A DNA stretch of 57,159 nucleotides, taken from positions 1 to 57,159 of the forward strand of contig NZ_BIXY01000041.1 in NCBI RefSeq assembly GCF_008326305.1, in the 5' to 3' direction. The stretch comes from Dictyobacter arantiisoli. GTDB lineage: Bacteria > Chloroflexota > Ktedonobacteria > Ktedonobacterales > Ktedonobacteraceae. Within the stretch, counting starts at the first letter, position 1. The number at the start of each line of letters is the position of its first letter. Position numbers and translations under genes: made by a program. The notes under the pieces are model-generated. The model was not told the DNA's origin, did no database searches, and was given only the letters and a program-made list of their open reading frames with translations. Positions 17,057 through 24,116 of the stretch are shown piece after piece.

Positions 17057-17939
17057 AGGCCAGGATAGCTGGCCTGAGCACTTCTTCGCACCACTGGCGG
17101 AAGCTCGTGGGAGTGGTGGACTCGGGGGTGCGTGGCTCGGCGGTGGCGAGTCCCTGATCATAGGCCGCAATCATATCGACCATACCTTGCGCCATAGCGT
17201 CGGACATCCCGAATCCGGTCAGCGTGGCCTTCATGGCCTCACTGGTGATCTGCTGGAAGCGCACTGGCCTGCCCAACACCTCGGACATGATCTGTGCCAT
17301 GTCGTTGTAGGAGAGGTCCTCAGGACCGAGCACCGGGACACTTTCGACTCCACTCCAGGTGTGATCGAGCAGCAGTCTGGCGGCAACGGTGGCGATGTCG
17401 CAGGTGGCGCAGGTTGGCTGCTTGAGGTCCCCGGATAGCATGTCGAAGAACATCCCCTGGTTCTTGATCGACTCGACCTGACGGAGCAGGTTATCCATGA
17501 ATGTGGGCATTGTCAGAGCACGGTAACTGACCCCCGTGCTTGCGATCAGGTCGTCCATAGCCAGCGATGCCGTGACATAGCCAGCGTTCCCGGACACGGC
17601 TGCCCCACGACCGAAGGCCGAGACGCCAACCACCCGCTTGACCCCCTGGCGCTTGAAGGCGTCACACGCCAGTCGGCTGAAGTCCACATAGGCGGCCTCG
17701 ACGCTCTCGGCATGGGGATCTGGGGGCACCACCCAGAAGACGCTGTCTGCACCTGCAAACGCCCTGCTGACGACGTCGAGGTCGCCGTGCGATCCCTGCA
17801 CGACTTCGACGCGCTCGCGTTCGCGCGGGGACAGACGGGAAGGATCGCGCACGATCACGCGGATCTGCTCGTCGCTATTGAGCAGGTTATTCAGAACTTG
17901 ATGACCGATCAGGCCAGTGGGAGTTGTAATGACGATCAT
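17055..17939 (-). CDS. NmrA-like NAD(P)-binding protein (atypical SDR)
   Basis: A protein of about 294 residues with an N-terminal Rossmann motif in the NmrA/NADPH:quinone-oxidoreductase-like style (IVITTPTGLIGHQVLNNLL, residues 2-20). It lacks the Tyr-x3-Lys catalytic pair of classical SDRs. Later features are VFWVVPPD, KRVVGVSAFGRG and a C-terminal EVLGRPVRFQQIT segment. Family members act as redox sensors or as reductases. The start is fixed by a TTGGAGG site 10 nt upstream of 17939; a longer frame without such a site was discarded. It is divergent from the TetR gene at 18257, a common arrangement for repressor and target. Codon use looks more GC-rich than its neighbours, which may hint at transfer. 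Confidence 0.88.
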   Translation of the reverse strand: MIVITTPTGLIGHQVLNNLLNSDEQIRVIVRDPSRLSPRERERVEVVQGSHGDLDVVSRAFAGADSVFWVVPPDPHAESVEAAYVDFSRLACDAFKRQGVKRVVGVSAFGRGAAVSGNAGYVTASLAMDDLIASTGVSYRALTMPTFMDNLLRQVESIKNQGMFFDMLSGDLKQPTCATCDIATVAARLLLDHTWSGVESVPVLGPEDLSYNDMAQIMSEVLGRPVRFQQITSEAMKATLTGFGMSDAMAQGMVDMIAAYDQGLATAEPRTPESTTPTSFRQWCEEVLRPAILA

Positions 17940-18082
17940 GAAAATTACCTCCAAGAGAGAGATTGCGTATTGACGATTGCTTGCATTTCGATAGTCCTTC
18001 CTCCATCTTTGTGTGCTCTCGGGATAGGTGCCCCTGCATTTGATGGCTACTGCATCTCTGGAGTGAACAGAAGGATGGTGGA

Positions 18083-18101
18083 TAGACAACACTGTTATCT
18101 A
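18083..18101. promoter_or_regulatory. Candidate TetR operator between NmrA and TetR genes
   Basis: A 19-bp near-palindrome, TAGACAACACTGTTATCTA, 16 of 19 positions symmetric. A second partial copy of the left half (TAGACAACAC) occurs at about 18187-18196. The spacing between the divergent genes (317 bp) and the repeated half-site fit an operator for the adjacent TetR regulator. Confidence 0.5.
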
Positions 18102-18256
18102 ATCAACACTTTCGTGTATACTACACAGGAGGAATAGTAAACTACCTCTGAATGGAAAGCAATCAGCAAAGCGGTCGGATCGTTGTTTAGACAACACCAG
18201 AGGGCAACTGTTGCTTTTCAGAGGGGGATGAGGACATCATCAGGGGAAGAGAGAAC

Positions 18257-18853
18257 ATGGCTACACCAGCGAATGAGAATGATCCACGGGTCAAACGGAC
18301 CCGTCAGTTGTTGCTGCAAGCATTCATCTCATTGCTTGAGGAACGACACACCATTCACTCTATTTCAGTGCAAGAAATCACAGAACGCGCAACAGTCAAC
18401 CGGGCTACCTTTTATGCTCACTTTGAAGACAAATATGCCCTTTTAGAAGTCTGGATGCGCGAGAAGTTTCACCACGTGTTGGAGAGCCAGTTTTCCACCA
18501 CATCCACCTTGCAGAGGAGCACCTTGCACCTGCTTATTCTCGCCGTGTTCGATTTTCTTGCCCTCTGGCAGTATCACCTCAAGCCAGCTGATAGGCAGTT
18601 TGTGCCGTTCTTCGAGGTCGCTTTGCAGCAAGAACTCCAGGAGGTCCTCCTGAACTGGCTGAAGCAGGTCCCATTGTCGGTGCCCGTCTGCCAGGAAACA
18701 GGAGAAACCACGGCGTTGGTCATCAGTTGGGCCATCTTCGGTCCCGCAGTGCAATGGAGTCGGGGAGACCAGACCATCACGAAAGACGTGATGGCTCATC
18801 ACGTTTTGGCTATCGTGATTGCTGGCTTGTCACCTGTTGTCACGGTGACTTGA
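18257..18853 (+). CDS. TetR family transcriptional regulator
   Basis: A 198-residue regulator. The N-terminal HTH spans about residues 33-55, with the typical SVQEITERATVNRATFYAHFEDKYALLE sequence in which TFYAHF marks the recognition helix and its end. The C-terminal ligand domain resembles the TetR_C_7/YxbF-like group with hydrophobic helices and an RQFVPFFE stretch. GGGGAAGAG upstream serves as ribosome binding site. The divergent NmrA-type gene is the likely target through the palindrome at 18083. The ligand is unknown. Confidence 0.9.
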   Translation: MATPANENDPRVKRTRQLLLQAFISLLEERHTIHSISVQEITERATVNRATFYAHFEDKYALLEVWMREKFHHVLESQFSTTSTLQRSTLHLLILAVFDFLALWQYHLKPADRQFVPFFEVALQQELQEVLLNWLKQVPLSVPVCQETGETTALVISWAIFGPAVQWSRGDQTITKDVMAHHVLAIVIAGLSPVVTVT

Positions 18854-18977
18854 CCAATGCCCTGGCTCTGCACTATCAGAATGACCAAATTGGTGGGAGA
18901 CTCAAATTAACTGACAGATAACAGGTTTCTGGCGCTTCCGCTTGCTCTCCTGGCTGATTGGAATGCTGTTTATTTTG

Positions 18978-19007
18978 TTGCACGCTCTTTCCCTTCTGTG
19001 CTATATT
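18978..19007 (+). promoter_or_regulatory. Promoter of the ferredoxin-like gene
   Basis: TTGCAC (18978-18983), an 18-bp spacer and TATATT (19002-19007), 65 bp before the GTG start. The same form (TTGCAx-18-TATAxT) occurs at the ATP synthase promoter in this window. Confidence 0.55.
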
Positions 19008-19071
19008 CTGACAAAGCATAATCAAGCAATGCTGTATAAATAAGCTATCAGCTATTTCGGAGGATAGAATC

Positions 19072-19377
19072 GTGCCAACCATTACATATGTACGCGAAAA
19101 TGTACGGGTGGACGTGCCCGAAGGAGATACTGTTCGTTATCCGGCGCTAGAGAACGATGTGCCCATTTATTGTGGGGTATATAAGTTTGCGAATTGCCAC
19201 GGTAATGGTTTTTGCGGTACTGATCGCGTCGCCGTCTCGCCGCCCGCCAATATCAGCGAGCTCTCTTTTATGGAGAAGTTCTGGTTACGTAGCGACTTGA
19301 AGAAGAATCCTAACGTGCGTCTGGCCTGTCAGGTGAAGGTTTTTGGCGACGTTCAAGTCGAGACCCAATGTAAATAA
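19072..19377 (+). CDS. [2Fe-2S] ferredoxin-like protein with an altered ligand motif
   Basis: A 101-residue protein of the adrenodoxin/plant-type ferredoxin fold: beta-rich N-terminus (ITYVRENVRVDVPEGDTVRYPAL), cluster loop and C-terminal LACQVKVFGDVQVETQ. The cluster loop normally has Cys-x5-Cys-x2-Cys plus a distant Cys. Here Cys42-x5-Cys48 and Cys86 are present, but the third ligand position is Asp51 (CGTD where CGTC is expected). An extra cysteine, Cys34 in YCGVYKF, sits nearby and might substitute. An insertion with SELSFMEKFWLRSDLKKNP precedes the last cysteine. GTG start at 19072 with CGGAGGAT 8 nt upstream. A strong hairpin terminator follows. Confidence 0.85.
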   Translation: MPTITYVRENVRVDVPEGDTVRYPALENDVPIYCGVYKFANCHGNGFCGTDRVAVSPPANISELSFMEKFWLRSDLKKNPNVRLACQVKVFGDVQVETQCK

Positions 19378-19397
19378 TGCGTAGCATACGCTACTTC

Positions 19398-19451
19398 CTG
19401 GCACAAAACAGGGTTCCCCATTAGATACCGGGGAACCCTGTTTTGTGCCAG
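19398..19451. terminator. Bidirectional terminator, 22-bp-plus stem
   Basis: A perfect hairpin with arms CTGGCACAAAACAGGGTTCC.. and its complement around an ATTAGATAC-type loop. The TTTTG inside the 3' arm gives a T-rich stem side. It separates the ferredoxin gene (plus) and the zinc-ribbon gene (minus), which end towards each other. Confidence 0.75.
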
Positions 19452-19487
19452 ATGATGTTTGTCATCCTGTTACGCTCTGGTAGGCTT

Positions 19488-20639
19488 TTATCGTACCGCG
19501 AAGTAAAGGCGTTGGGCGAAGGTGTTGTTCCAATAAATCTCAACTGATCCCGAAAGTGTGTTGGGAAAAGACATCGCTATCACAAAATTATCGACATTGG
19601 CTGGATCATATTTGATAACATCAGGATAGGTAATTGGCTCGTAAAATTTGCCGTTAGTATACCATTTGGTGGTAACGTGTCCCTGTGTTCCTTTGGGCGG
19701 CTGAGCACTGAATGTGAGATAAAATTTCTGCCCGGGTTGAAAGATTGTCACCGATTGGATCGGCAGGTTGCTTTTATCAACACGGTCCGTTAGCGCGGCA
19801 GCTTGAATAACCTGGTCTCCCGCTCCATAATCCTTTTTCAGATCGCGTGCTGGCGGATCTGGAATGTTTTGAGTGTTGGTCTGGAGATTTGATACTGGTT
19901 TTCCATTATAAAAGTTGAGTATATTGTCCCAGGTCCCGCTGGCTTTGGCATAGTAACCGGCAGCACTACAAAGTAAGAGTGCCACAATGATGACGCTGAA
20001 TAATCCACTGATAACCCGACGTTTGGGGACAATAGGTCGAGGCTTGGTATACATCGGGGCGACATGGACAATATCCGGCATTTCCGGGTTGGCTGGCAGC
20101 AAATGTTCAACCGCATGTTGAGGAACCAGTTGTAGTGAAATCGTTGATTGTCTTCCAACGGGCTGAAGTTCCATTCCACCTTGATAGGGTGCGGGAAGCA
20201 TACTCTGATTATTCATTTGTTGTGCGGATTCTTGCCCTGGATACTGGTTATTCCATTGCTCGGAAGGCTGTTGCCAGGATGGCATAGGATTCTGCTGCTC
20301 GGAAGGCTGCTGCCAGGATGGCATAGGATTCTGCTGCTCGAAAGGCTGCTGCCAGGAAGATGTCGGACTCTGTTGCTCGAAAGGTTGCTGCCAGGCATCG
20401 CCTGTGCTTTTATAGGCCGGTGCATTGTTATTAAAAGACATTTGAGGGGTTTGTTGTTCCCACTGTCCCCCGGTTTGTGGACTGTTGGGCATAGCGGGTC
20501 CGCCCCAGGGTGATCCACCAGGCGCTCCTGTGCCCCAGCCAGCCTGTTGGGAATTGTCCAGGAGTGGAGACGGGGCTCCGCAGTTAGGGCATGGTGCCTC
20601 ATTCGCCAAACGTGCTGCTTTACAATAGGTACAGAACAT
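19488..20639 (-). CDS. Zinc-ribbon membrane protein with Gln/Pro-rich tandem repeats
   Basis: A 383-residue protein of unknown function. The N-terminus has a zinc ribbon (Cys3-x2-Cys6 and Cys17-x2-Cys20). A long low-complexity region rich in Gln, Pro, Trp and Asn follows (about residues 30-150), including a 13-residue unit of the type WQQPSEQQNPMPS repeated about 3.5 times. One membrane segment lies at about 206-228. The C-terminal extracellular domain of about 150 residues contains TVKSIT-like strands (FYLTFSAQPPKGTQGHVTTKW and SVEIYWNN). Architecture is shared with three other loci in this window. The start is the only one that keeps the zinc ribbon at the terminus. Confidence 0.78.
   Translation of the reverse strand: MFCTYCKAARLANEAPCPNCGAPSPLLDNSQQAGWGTGAPGGSPWGGPAMPNSPQTGGQWEQQTPQMSFNNNAPAYKSTGDAWQQPFEQQSPTSSWQQPFEQQNPMPSWQQPSEQQNPMPSWQQPSEQWNNQYPGQESAQQMNNQSMLPAPYQGGMELQPVGRQSTISLQLVPQHAVEHLLPANPEMPDIVHVAPMYTKPRPIVPKRRVISGLFSVIIVALLLCSAAGYYAKASGTWDNILNFYNGKPVSNLQTNTQNIPDPPARDLKKDYGAGDQVIQAAALTDRVDKSNLPIQSVTIFQPGQKFYLTFSAQPPKGTQGHVTTKWYTNGKFYEPITYPDVIKYDPANVDNFVIAMSFPNTLSGSVEIYWNNTFAQRLYFAVR
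20262..20397 (-). repeat. 39-bp tandem repeat inside the zinc-ribbon gene
   Basis: Four head-to-tail units of 39 bp (20262, 20301, 20340 and a partial one at 20379). The first two differ at a single position and later ones are more diverged. Each unit encodes 13 residues (QQPxEQQxPxxSW), so copy-number changes keep the reading frame. Confidence 0.9.
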
Positions 20640-20918
20640 TTCCTCGCCTACCTTAATATAAATTCTTCAGTGCACTTACTTCTCATTGTGTCAATTTAAT
20701 CTGGCACTCCATCACAGTAACACTTAACTTTGTATTTGATCAAGTTTTGCTGTTTGCTTTAGGGCAAAATGGCTATATATAATCCGCTCATCTTCATACT
20801 GCACCAACTTGTGCCAGAAAAGGATCTTTTCTTCTTTTTCATTTACCCGTATTTATTTTTGATGTTACCATGCATCTAGCGATAATTTTCTGACGTATTC
20901 GATGTATATGCGGTTTCA

Positions 20919-20947
20919 TTGCAGCTTACTTCTCTGTGCGTTACAAT
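20919..20947 (+). promoter_or_regulatory. Promoter upstream of repeat copy 2
   Basis: TTGCAG (20919-20924), a 17-bp spacer and TACAAT (20942-20947). Transcription would pass through the whole of repeat copy 2 before reaching the small gene at 21239, placing the repeat in a 5' leader of about 285 nt. The rest of 20640-20918 shows no recognised element. Confidence 0.55.
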
Positions 20948-20984
20948 AAATAGAGAATACTCTGGCACATGGATTTTTCTGCTA

Positions 20985-21189
20985 AGAATGTGTCAGACTC
21001 CCTGTATCATCGGGATCTTGCTGCTCCCTGGCTGGCAGGCGCGTGCGCGCCTGCGCCCTTTTTAGTGTGTGGTGTAGAAAAGGTGCTATGCACCTTTTCT
21101 ACACCACACACTAAAAACAGTTTTGAGCACCGCAGGTGCGAAAACTCATGCACCAGGATGGCGAAGACCATGGGAATCAAACACTTTGT
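20985..21189 (-). repeat. Dispersed hairpin repeat, copy 2
   Basis: A 205-bp element in reverse orientation relative to copy 1. The right end is ATGGGAATCAAACACTTTGT (to 21189); the left end AGAATGTGTC...TCCC is a diverged inverted counterpart, also seen in copy 4. It contains a GC-rich hairpin (about 21035-21058), a perfect 28-bp stem with TAT loop (21059-21086 / 21090-21117) and the small GCACC/GGTGC hairpin (about 21128-21140). Confidence 0.85.
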
Positions 21190-21238
21190 AATAGTGAACG
21201 CATAGGTTTGGCGAAAAGAAGGATACATCTTTCATTCT

Positions 21239-21466
21239 ATGACCGAGACATCCGATCAATGGTATAACAGGCAGGCCATCGAGCATTTAGCGCAACATAT
21301 CCCTTTTGAACGCGATCTAGCTTCTAAAGCAGAGTTCATTGAGATGTTACGTGGATTGGTTATTCGTCATGGACGGGAGATGGACCCTGAGCTATTTGGT
21401 TTCGAGGCGCGTTGTGAGTTAACACGGCTGGGTTTGTGGAGTCGTATTGGTCCTGAAGGAATATAA
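21239..21466 (+). CDS. Small conserved-looking protein of unknown function
   Basis: A 75-residue, largely helical soluble protein with no membrane segment and no recognised motif (features: WYNRQAIEHLAQHIPFERDLASKAEF and GREMDPELFGFEARCELTRLG). It lies 3 bp ahead of the SDR gene in the same direction, which supports it as a real operon member. The ribosome binding site (GAAGGAT) is rather distant, about 14 nt. It was not assigned to any family. Confidence 0.6.
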   Translation: MTETSDQWYNRQAIEHLAQHIPFERDLASKAEFIEMLRGLVIRHGREMDPELFGFEARCELTRLGLWSRIGPEGI

Positions 21467-21469
21467 ATT

Positions 21470-22342
21470 ATGGCACAAAAATCAATTGTTATTACTGGCT
21501 GTTCAAGTGGCTTTGGTCGTTATACTGCCTTCGTTTTAGCCGAGCAAGGCTGGCATGTGTTTGCGACAGTGCGTAAAGAAAGTGATCGTGTTGCCCTGCT
21601 TCAAGAGGCAGAGCAGCGCCACTGCCAGAGTAATATTTCTCTTTTTATCTGTGATATTACACAAAGCGAACAGGTGGCTCGCCTGGCTCGCGATGTAGAG
21701 GATGTCCTGCGCTCTGTTTCTCCTGAGGCTGTCCCATGTCTGGATGCGCTGCTCAATAATGCTGGTACTGCCTATGGAGGACCCATTGAACTGCTGTCAC
21801 TGGATGATCTACGGGCGCAGTTTGAAATCAACGTGATTGCGCATGTCGGTGTTATACAGACCTTACTTCCGCTGCTCAAAGCGGCCCGGGGCACAATCAT
21901 CTCTGTTAGTAGCATTTCGGGGAAGATGTCTATTCCTGTGACCGGCCTCTATTCTGCCAGTAAATATGCTCTTGAGGCGCTAAGCGATGCGTTGCGCCTG
22001 GAACTGGCCCCCTTTGGAGTCAAGGTTGTCCTGATTGAGCCTGCCTCCAGTCCAACTGGTATCTGGCTGACAAGCCTTGAGCGTTCCTTTGGGCATATTG
22101 GCATTGACGAGCACAATCCTTATGAACGCTTGTTGACGATGGCTAAGAAATCAGCGCAACGATCCAGCAAAAAAGGCTTTCCTATCCAGAAGTTTTCCGA
22201 TACGGTCCTGCGCATTCTGGCTGATCCAAAACCGCGTGCGCGCTATGGTGTGCCTTTTAGTGCGAGCGCCTTGATGTTCTTGCGTCTGATGTTACCAGAT
22301 CGTTTGTGGGACAAACTTATTCGCCTGGTAATGCACTGGTAA
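21470..22342 (+). CDS. Short-chain dehydrogenase/reductase (classical SDR)
   Basis: A 290-residue NAD(P)-dependent oxidoreductase. The cofactor motif TGCSSGFGRYTA lies at about residues 9-20, LNNAG at about 95, the catalytic Ser in SVSSISGK at about 148 and the catalytic YSASK at about 161-165. An Arg at the end of the second strand (TVRKES) suggests NADP preference. The C-terminal extension (PYERLLTMAKKSA... LPDRLWDKLIRLVMHW) resembles SDRs acting on retinoid/steroid-like or lipid substrates, but the substrate is not known. Start at 21470 with AAGGA about 9 nt upstream. Confidence 0.92.
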   Translation: MAQKSIVITGCSSGFGRYTAFVLAEQGWHVFATVRKESDRVALLQEAEQRHCQSNISLFICDITQSEQVARLARDVEDVLRSVSPEAVPCLDALLNNAGTAYGGPIELLSLDDLRAQFEINVIAHVGVIQTLLPLLKAARGTIISVSSISGKMSIPVTGLYSASKYALEALSDALRLELAPFGVKVVLIEPASSPTGIWLTSLERSFGHIGIDEHNPYERLLTMAKKSAQRSSKKGFPIQKFSDTVLRILADPKPRARYGVPFSASALMFLRLMLPDRLWDKLIRLVMHW

Positions 22343-22399
22343 ACAATCTTCAAGATGTTGTTTATAGCGTCTTCTTTTTGCCTCATTGAAAGGGTGATA

Positions 22400-23311
22400 A
22401 TGATGCTTAAAGATACACTGCTGTACCTGGCTCAAAATCCTCGCCTTCGTGACTTCGTGGTTCAAAATAAATTGACCCGCAACGTGTCACGCCGTTTTGT
22501 AGCTGGCGAAATTCTGGATGATGCTGCATATGCGACCCGTTTGCTGAATGATCGTGGCATCCAGGTGGCGCTAGACTTGCTTGGTGAGAATGTTTCAACG
22601 CAGGAGGAAGCGAAGGCGGCTGTACGTGCATATTGTTCTGCGATTGAATTGATCACGAAAACCAGTATTGCTGCGAATATATCTGTGAAATTGACCGCGT
22701 TGGGATTGGATATCGGGCGTGCCGTGTGTGAGGAAAATCTGGCTCTATTATTGTCGGTTGGTCAGCAACACAATGTATTTGTCTGTGTGGATATGGAGGC
22801 TAGTACCTATACAGAACAGACCTGTGCGATTGTACGAGAGGCGCAGAAACAATATCCGCAAGTAGGTACCGTTATTCAATCCTATCTCTATCGGAGTCGC
22901 CAGGATATTGAGCAACTTGTCGGGCAGGGCATGCGGATACGCCTGGTGAAGGGTGCATACAAAGAGGAACCTGATATCGCCTATCAAGAGAAGGCGGATG
23001 TCGATCAAAACTATGTACAGCTCATGAAAATTTTGCTGGCACGCGGCAATTTTCCAGCTATTGCCACTCATGATGAAGCGATGATTGATGCGGCCTGTGC
23101 GTTTGTACGCGAGCACGGAATCAGCAAAAAGTCATTTGAATTCCAGATGCTTTACGGTATACGCCGTGATTTGCAGGGAAAACTGGTCAAAGAAGGGTAT
23201 AATATGCGTGTCTATGTTCCTTATGGTTCGCATTGGTATCCCTATTTGATGCGGCGCATGGCTGAGCGTCCGGCGAATCTTATGTTTGTTGTAACCAATG
23301 CCTGGCACTGA
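22400..23311 (+). CDS. Proline dehydrogenase (PutA-like PRODH domain protein)
   Basis: This FAD enzyme of about 303 residues oxidises L-proline to pyrroline-5-carboxylate, the first step of proline catabolism. The beta-barrel signatures are present: SVKLTALG, DMEAST, IQSYLYRS, RLVKGAYKE, ATHDE, EFQMLYGIR and the C-terminal RVYVPYG..WYPYLMRRMAERPAN, whose two Arg bind the substrate carboxylate. It is a monofunctional enzyme; no P5C dehydrogenase is seen in the window. ATG codons at 22400 and 22403 follow AAAGGGTG; an upstream in-frame ATG (22355) lacks a site. It precedes the gamma-carbonic anhydrase gene by 47 bp. Confidence 0.95.
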   Translation: MMLKDTLLYLAQNPRLRDFVVQNKLTRNVSRRFVAGEILDDAAYATRLLNDRGIQVALDLLGENVSTQEEAKAAVRAYCSAIELITKTSIAANISVKLTALGLDIGRAVCEENLALLLSVGQQHNVFVCVDMEASTYTEQTCAIVREAQKQYPQVGTVIQSYLYRSRQDIEQLVGQGMRIRLVKGAYKEEPDIAYQEKADVDQNYVQLMKILLARGNFPAIATHDEAMIDAACAFVREHGISKKSFEFQMLYGIRRDLQGKLVKEGYNMRVYVPYGSHWYPYLMRRMAERPANLMFVVTNAWH

Positions 23312-23358
23312 TATTCGCTGCCAATTGCGCGAAAATTCATGCTTGAATAGGAGAGAGT

Positions 23359-23886
23359 ATGCCCGTATTGCCTTACAAAGGAGTCTGGCCCACCATTGCG
23401 GAGAATGTTTTTATTGCTCCTGGTGCGATGGTGATTGGAAATGTCACCCTTCATGAGGGAGTGAGCATCTGGTATAACGCGGTTTTGCGTGGAGATAGCG
23501 CGCCAATTGTCGTTGGTCGTCAGAGCAATATACAGGATAACTGTACCCTGCATGTGGATGCCGATGCTCCCTTAACCATCGGTGCGGAGTGTACGATTGG
23601 ACACAATGCTGTGGTGCATGGCGCCACCCTGGGTGAGCGGGTACTGGTGGGCATGCATGCCACAGTGCTATCCCATGCCTCAATTGGCGCTGAGACGATC
23701 ATAGGAGCCAATGCACTGGTCAGTGAACACAAACACGTTGAGGAACACTCTCTGGCTGTGGGCGTGCCTGTACGGGTCATCCGCAAGCTTACAGATAATG
23801 AGCGCACTATGTTGTTTCTCAGTGCACAACACTATGCTGAACTGGCACAGGAATATCAACAAGCCTCTACTCCTCCAGTAGACTAG
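23359..23886 (+). CDS. Gamma-carbonic anhydrase-like left-handed beta-helix protein
   Basis: A 175-residue hexapeptide-repeat protein (IGNVTLHEGVSIWYNAVLRGD, IGHNAVVHGATLGERVLVGMHATVL). His residues in LHVD, TIGHNAVVHG and the neighbouring turn supply the zinc site of the YrdA/CamH group. Such proteins form trimers; carbonic anhydrase activity is proven for only some of them. GGAGAG precedes the ATG by 5-6 nt. The TAG stop lies inside the terminal inverted repeat of the MITE-like element that follows. Confidence 0.93.
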   Translation: MPVLPYKGVWPTIAENVFIAPGAMVIGNVTLHEGVSIWYNAVLRGDSAPIVVGRQSNIQDNCTLHVDADAPLTIGAECTIGHNAVVHGATLGERVLVGMHATVLSHASIGAETIIGANALVSEHKHVEEHSLAVGVPVRVIRKLTDNERTMLFLSAQHYAELAQEYQQASTPPVD

Positions 23887-24116
23887 TATTGCGTTACTCT
23901 TCATTTGAAAAGCGGGGATGCAAGGGGCAGCAAGCCCCTTGACTGGGGTCTGGGGCTGTGCCCCAATACGGTTCACATACCTGGCACGCACCTACATCGC
24001 TCCCCGCAGTACGAATTCCCCTCCTTTTTTGTTTATCATTCCTTTTATGTGAACCGTATTGGGCTGTGCCCCATTCTCTCTCCCACCCCTTCAAATGAAG
24101 AGTAACAGAGTACTAG
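23883..24116. repeat. MITE-like element between two convergent genes
   Basis: A 234-bp segment bounded by 27-bp inverted repeats (23883-23909 and 24090-24116) matching at 24 of 27 positions, with a perfect GTTACTCTTCATTTGAA core. A second perfect inverted pair of 17 bp (CCAATACGGTTCACATA) lies inside at 23963-23979 and 24046-24062, next to GGGCTGTGCCCC motifs. Both ends carry CTAG, which may be a 4-bp target duplication or part of the repeat. No coding capacity. It fills the whole gap between the gamma-carbonic anhydrase gene and the CopCD gene. Confidence 0.8.

Noticed and set aside
23883-24116. Complete insertion sequence
   Set aside because: Only 234 bp with no frame for a transposase; at most a non-autonomous element.
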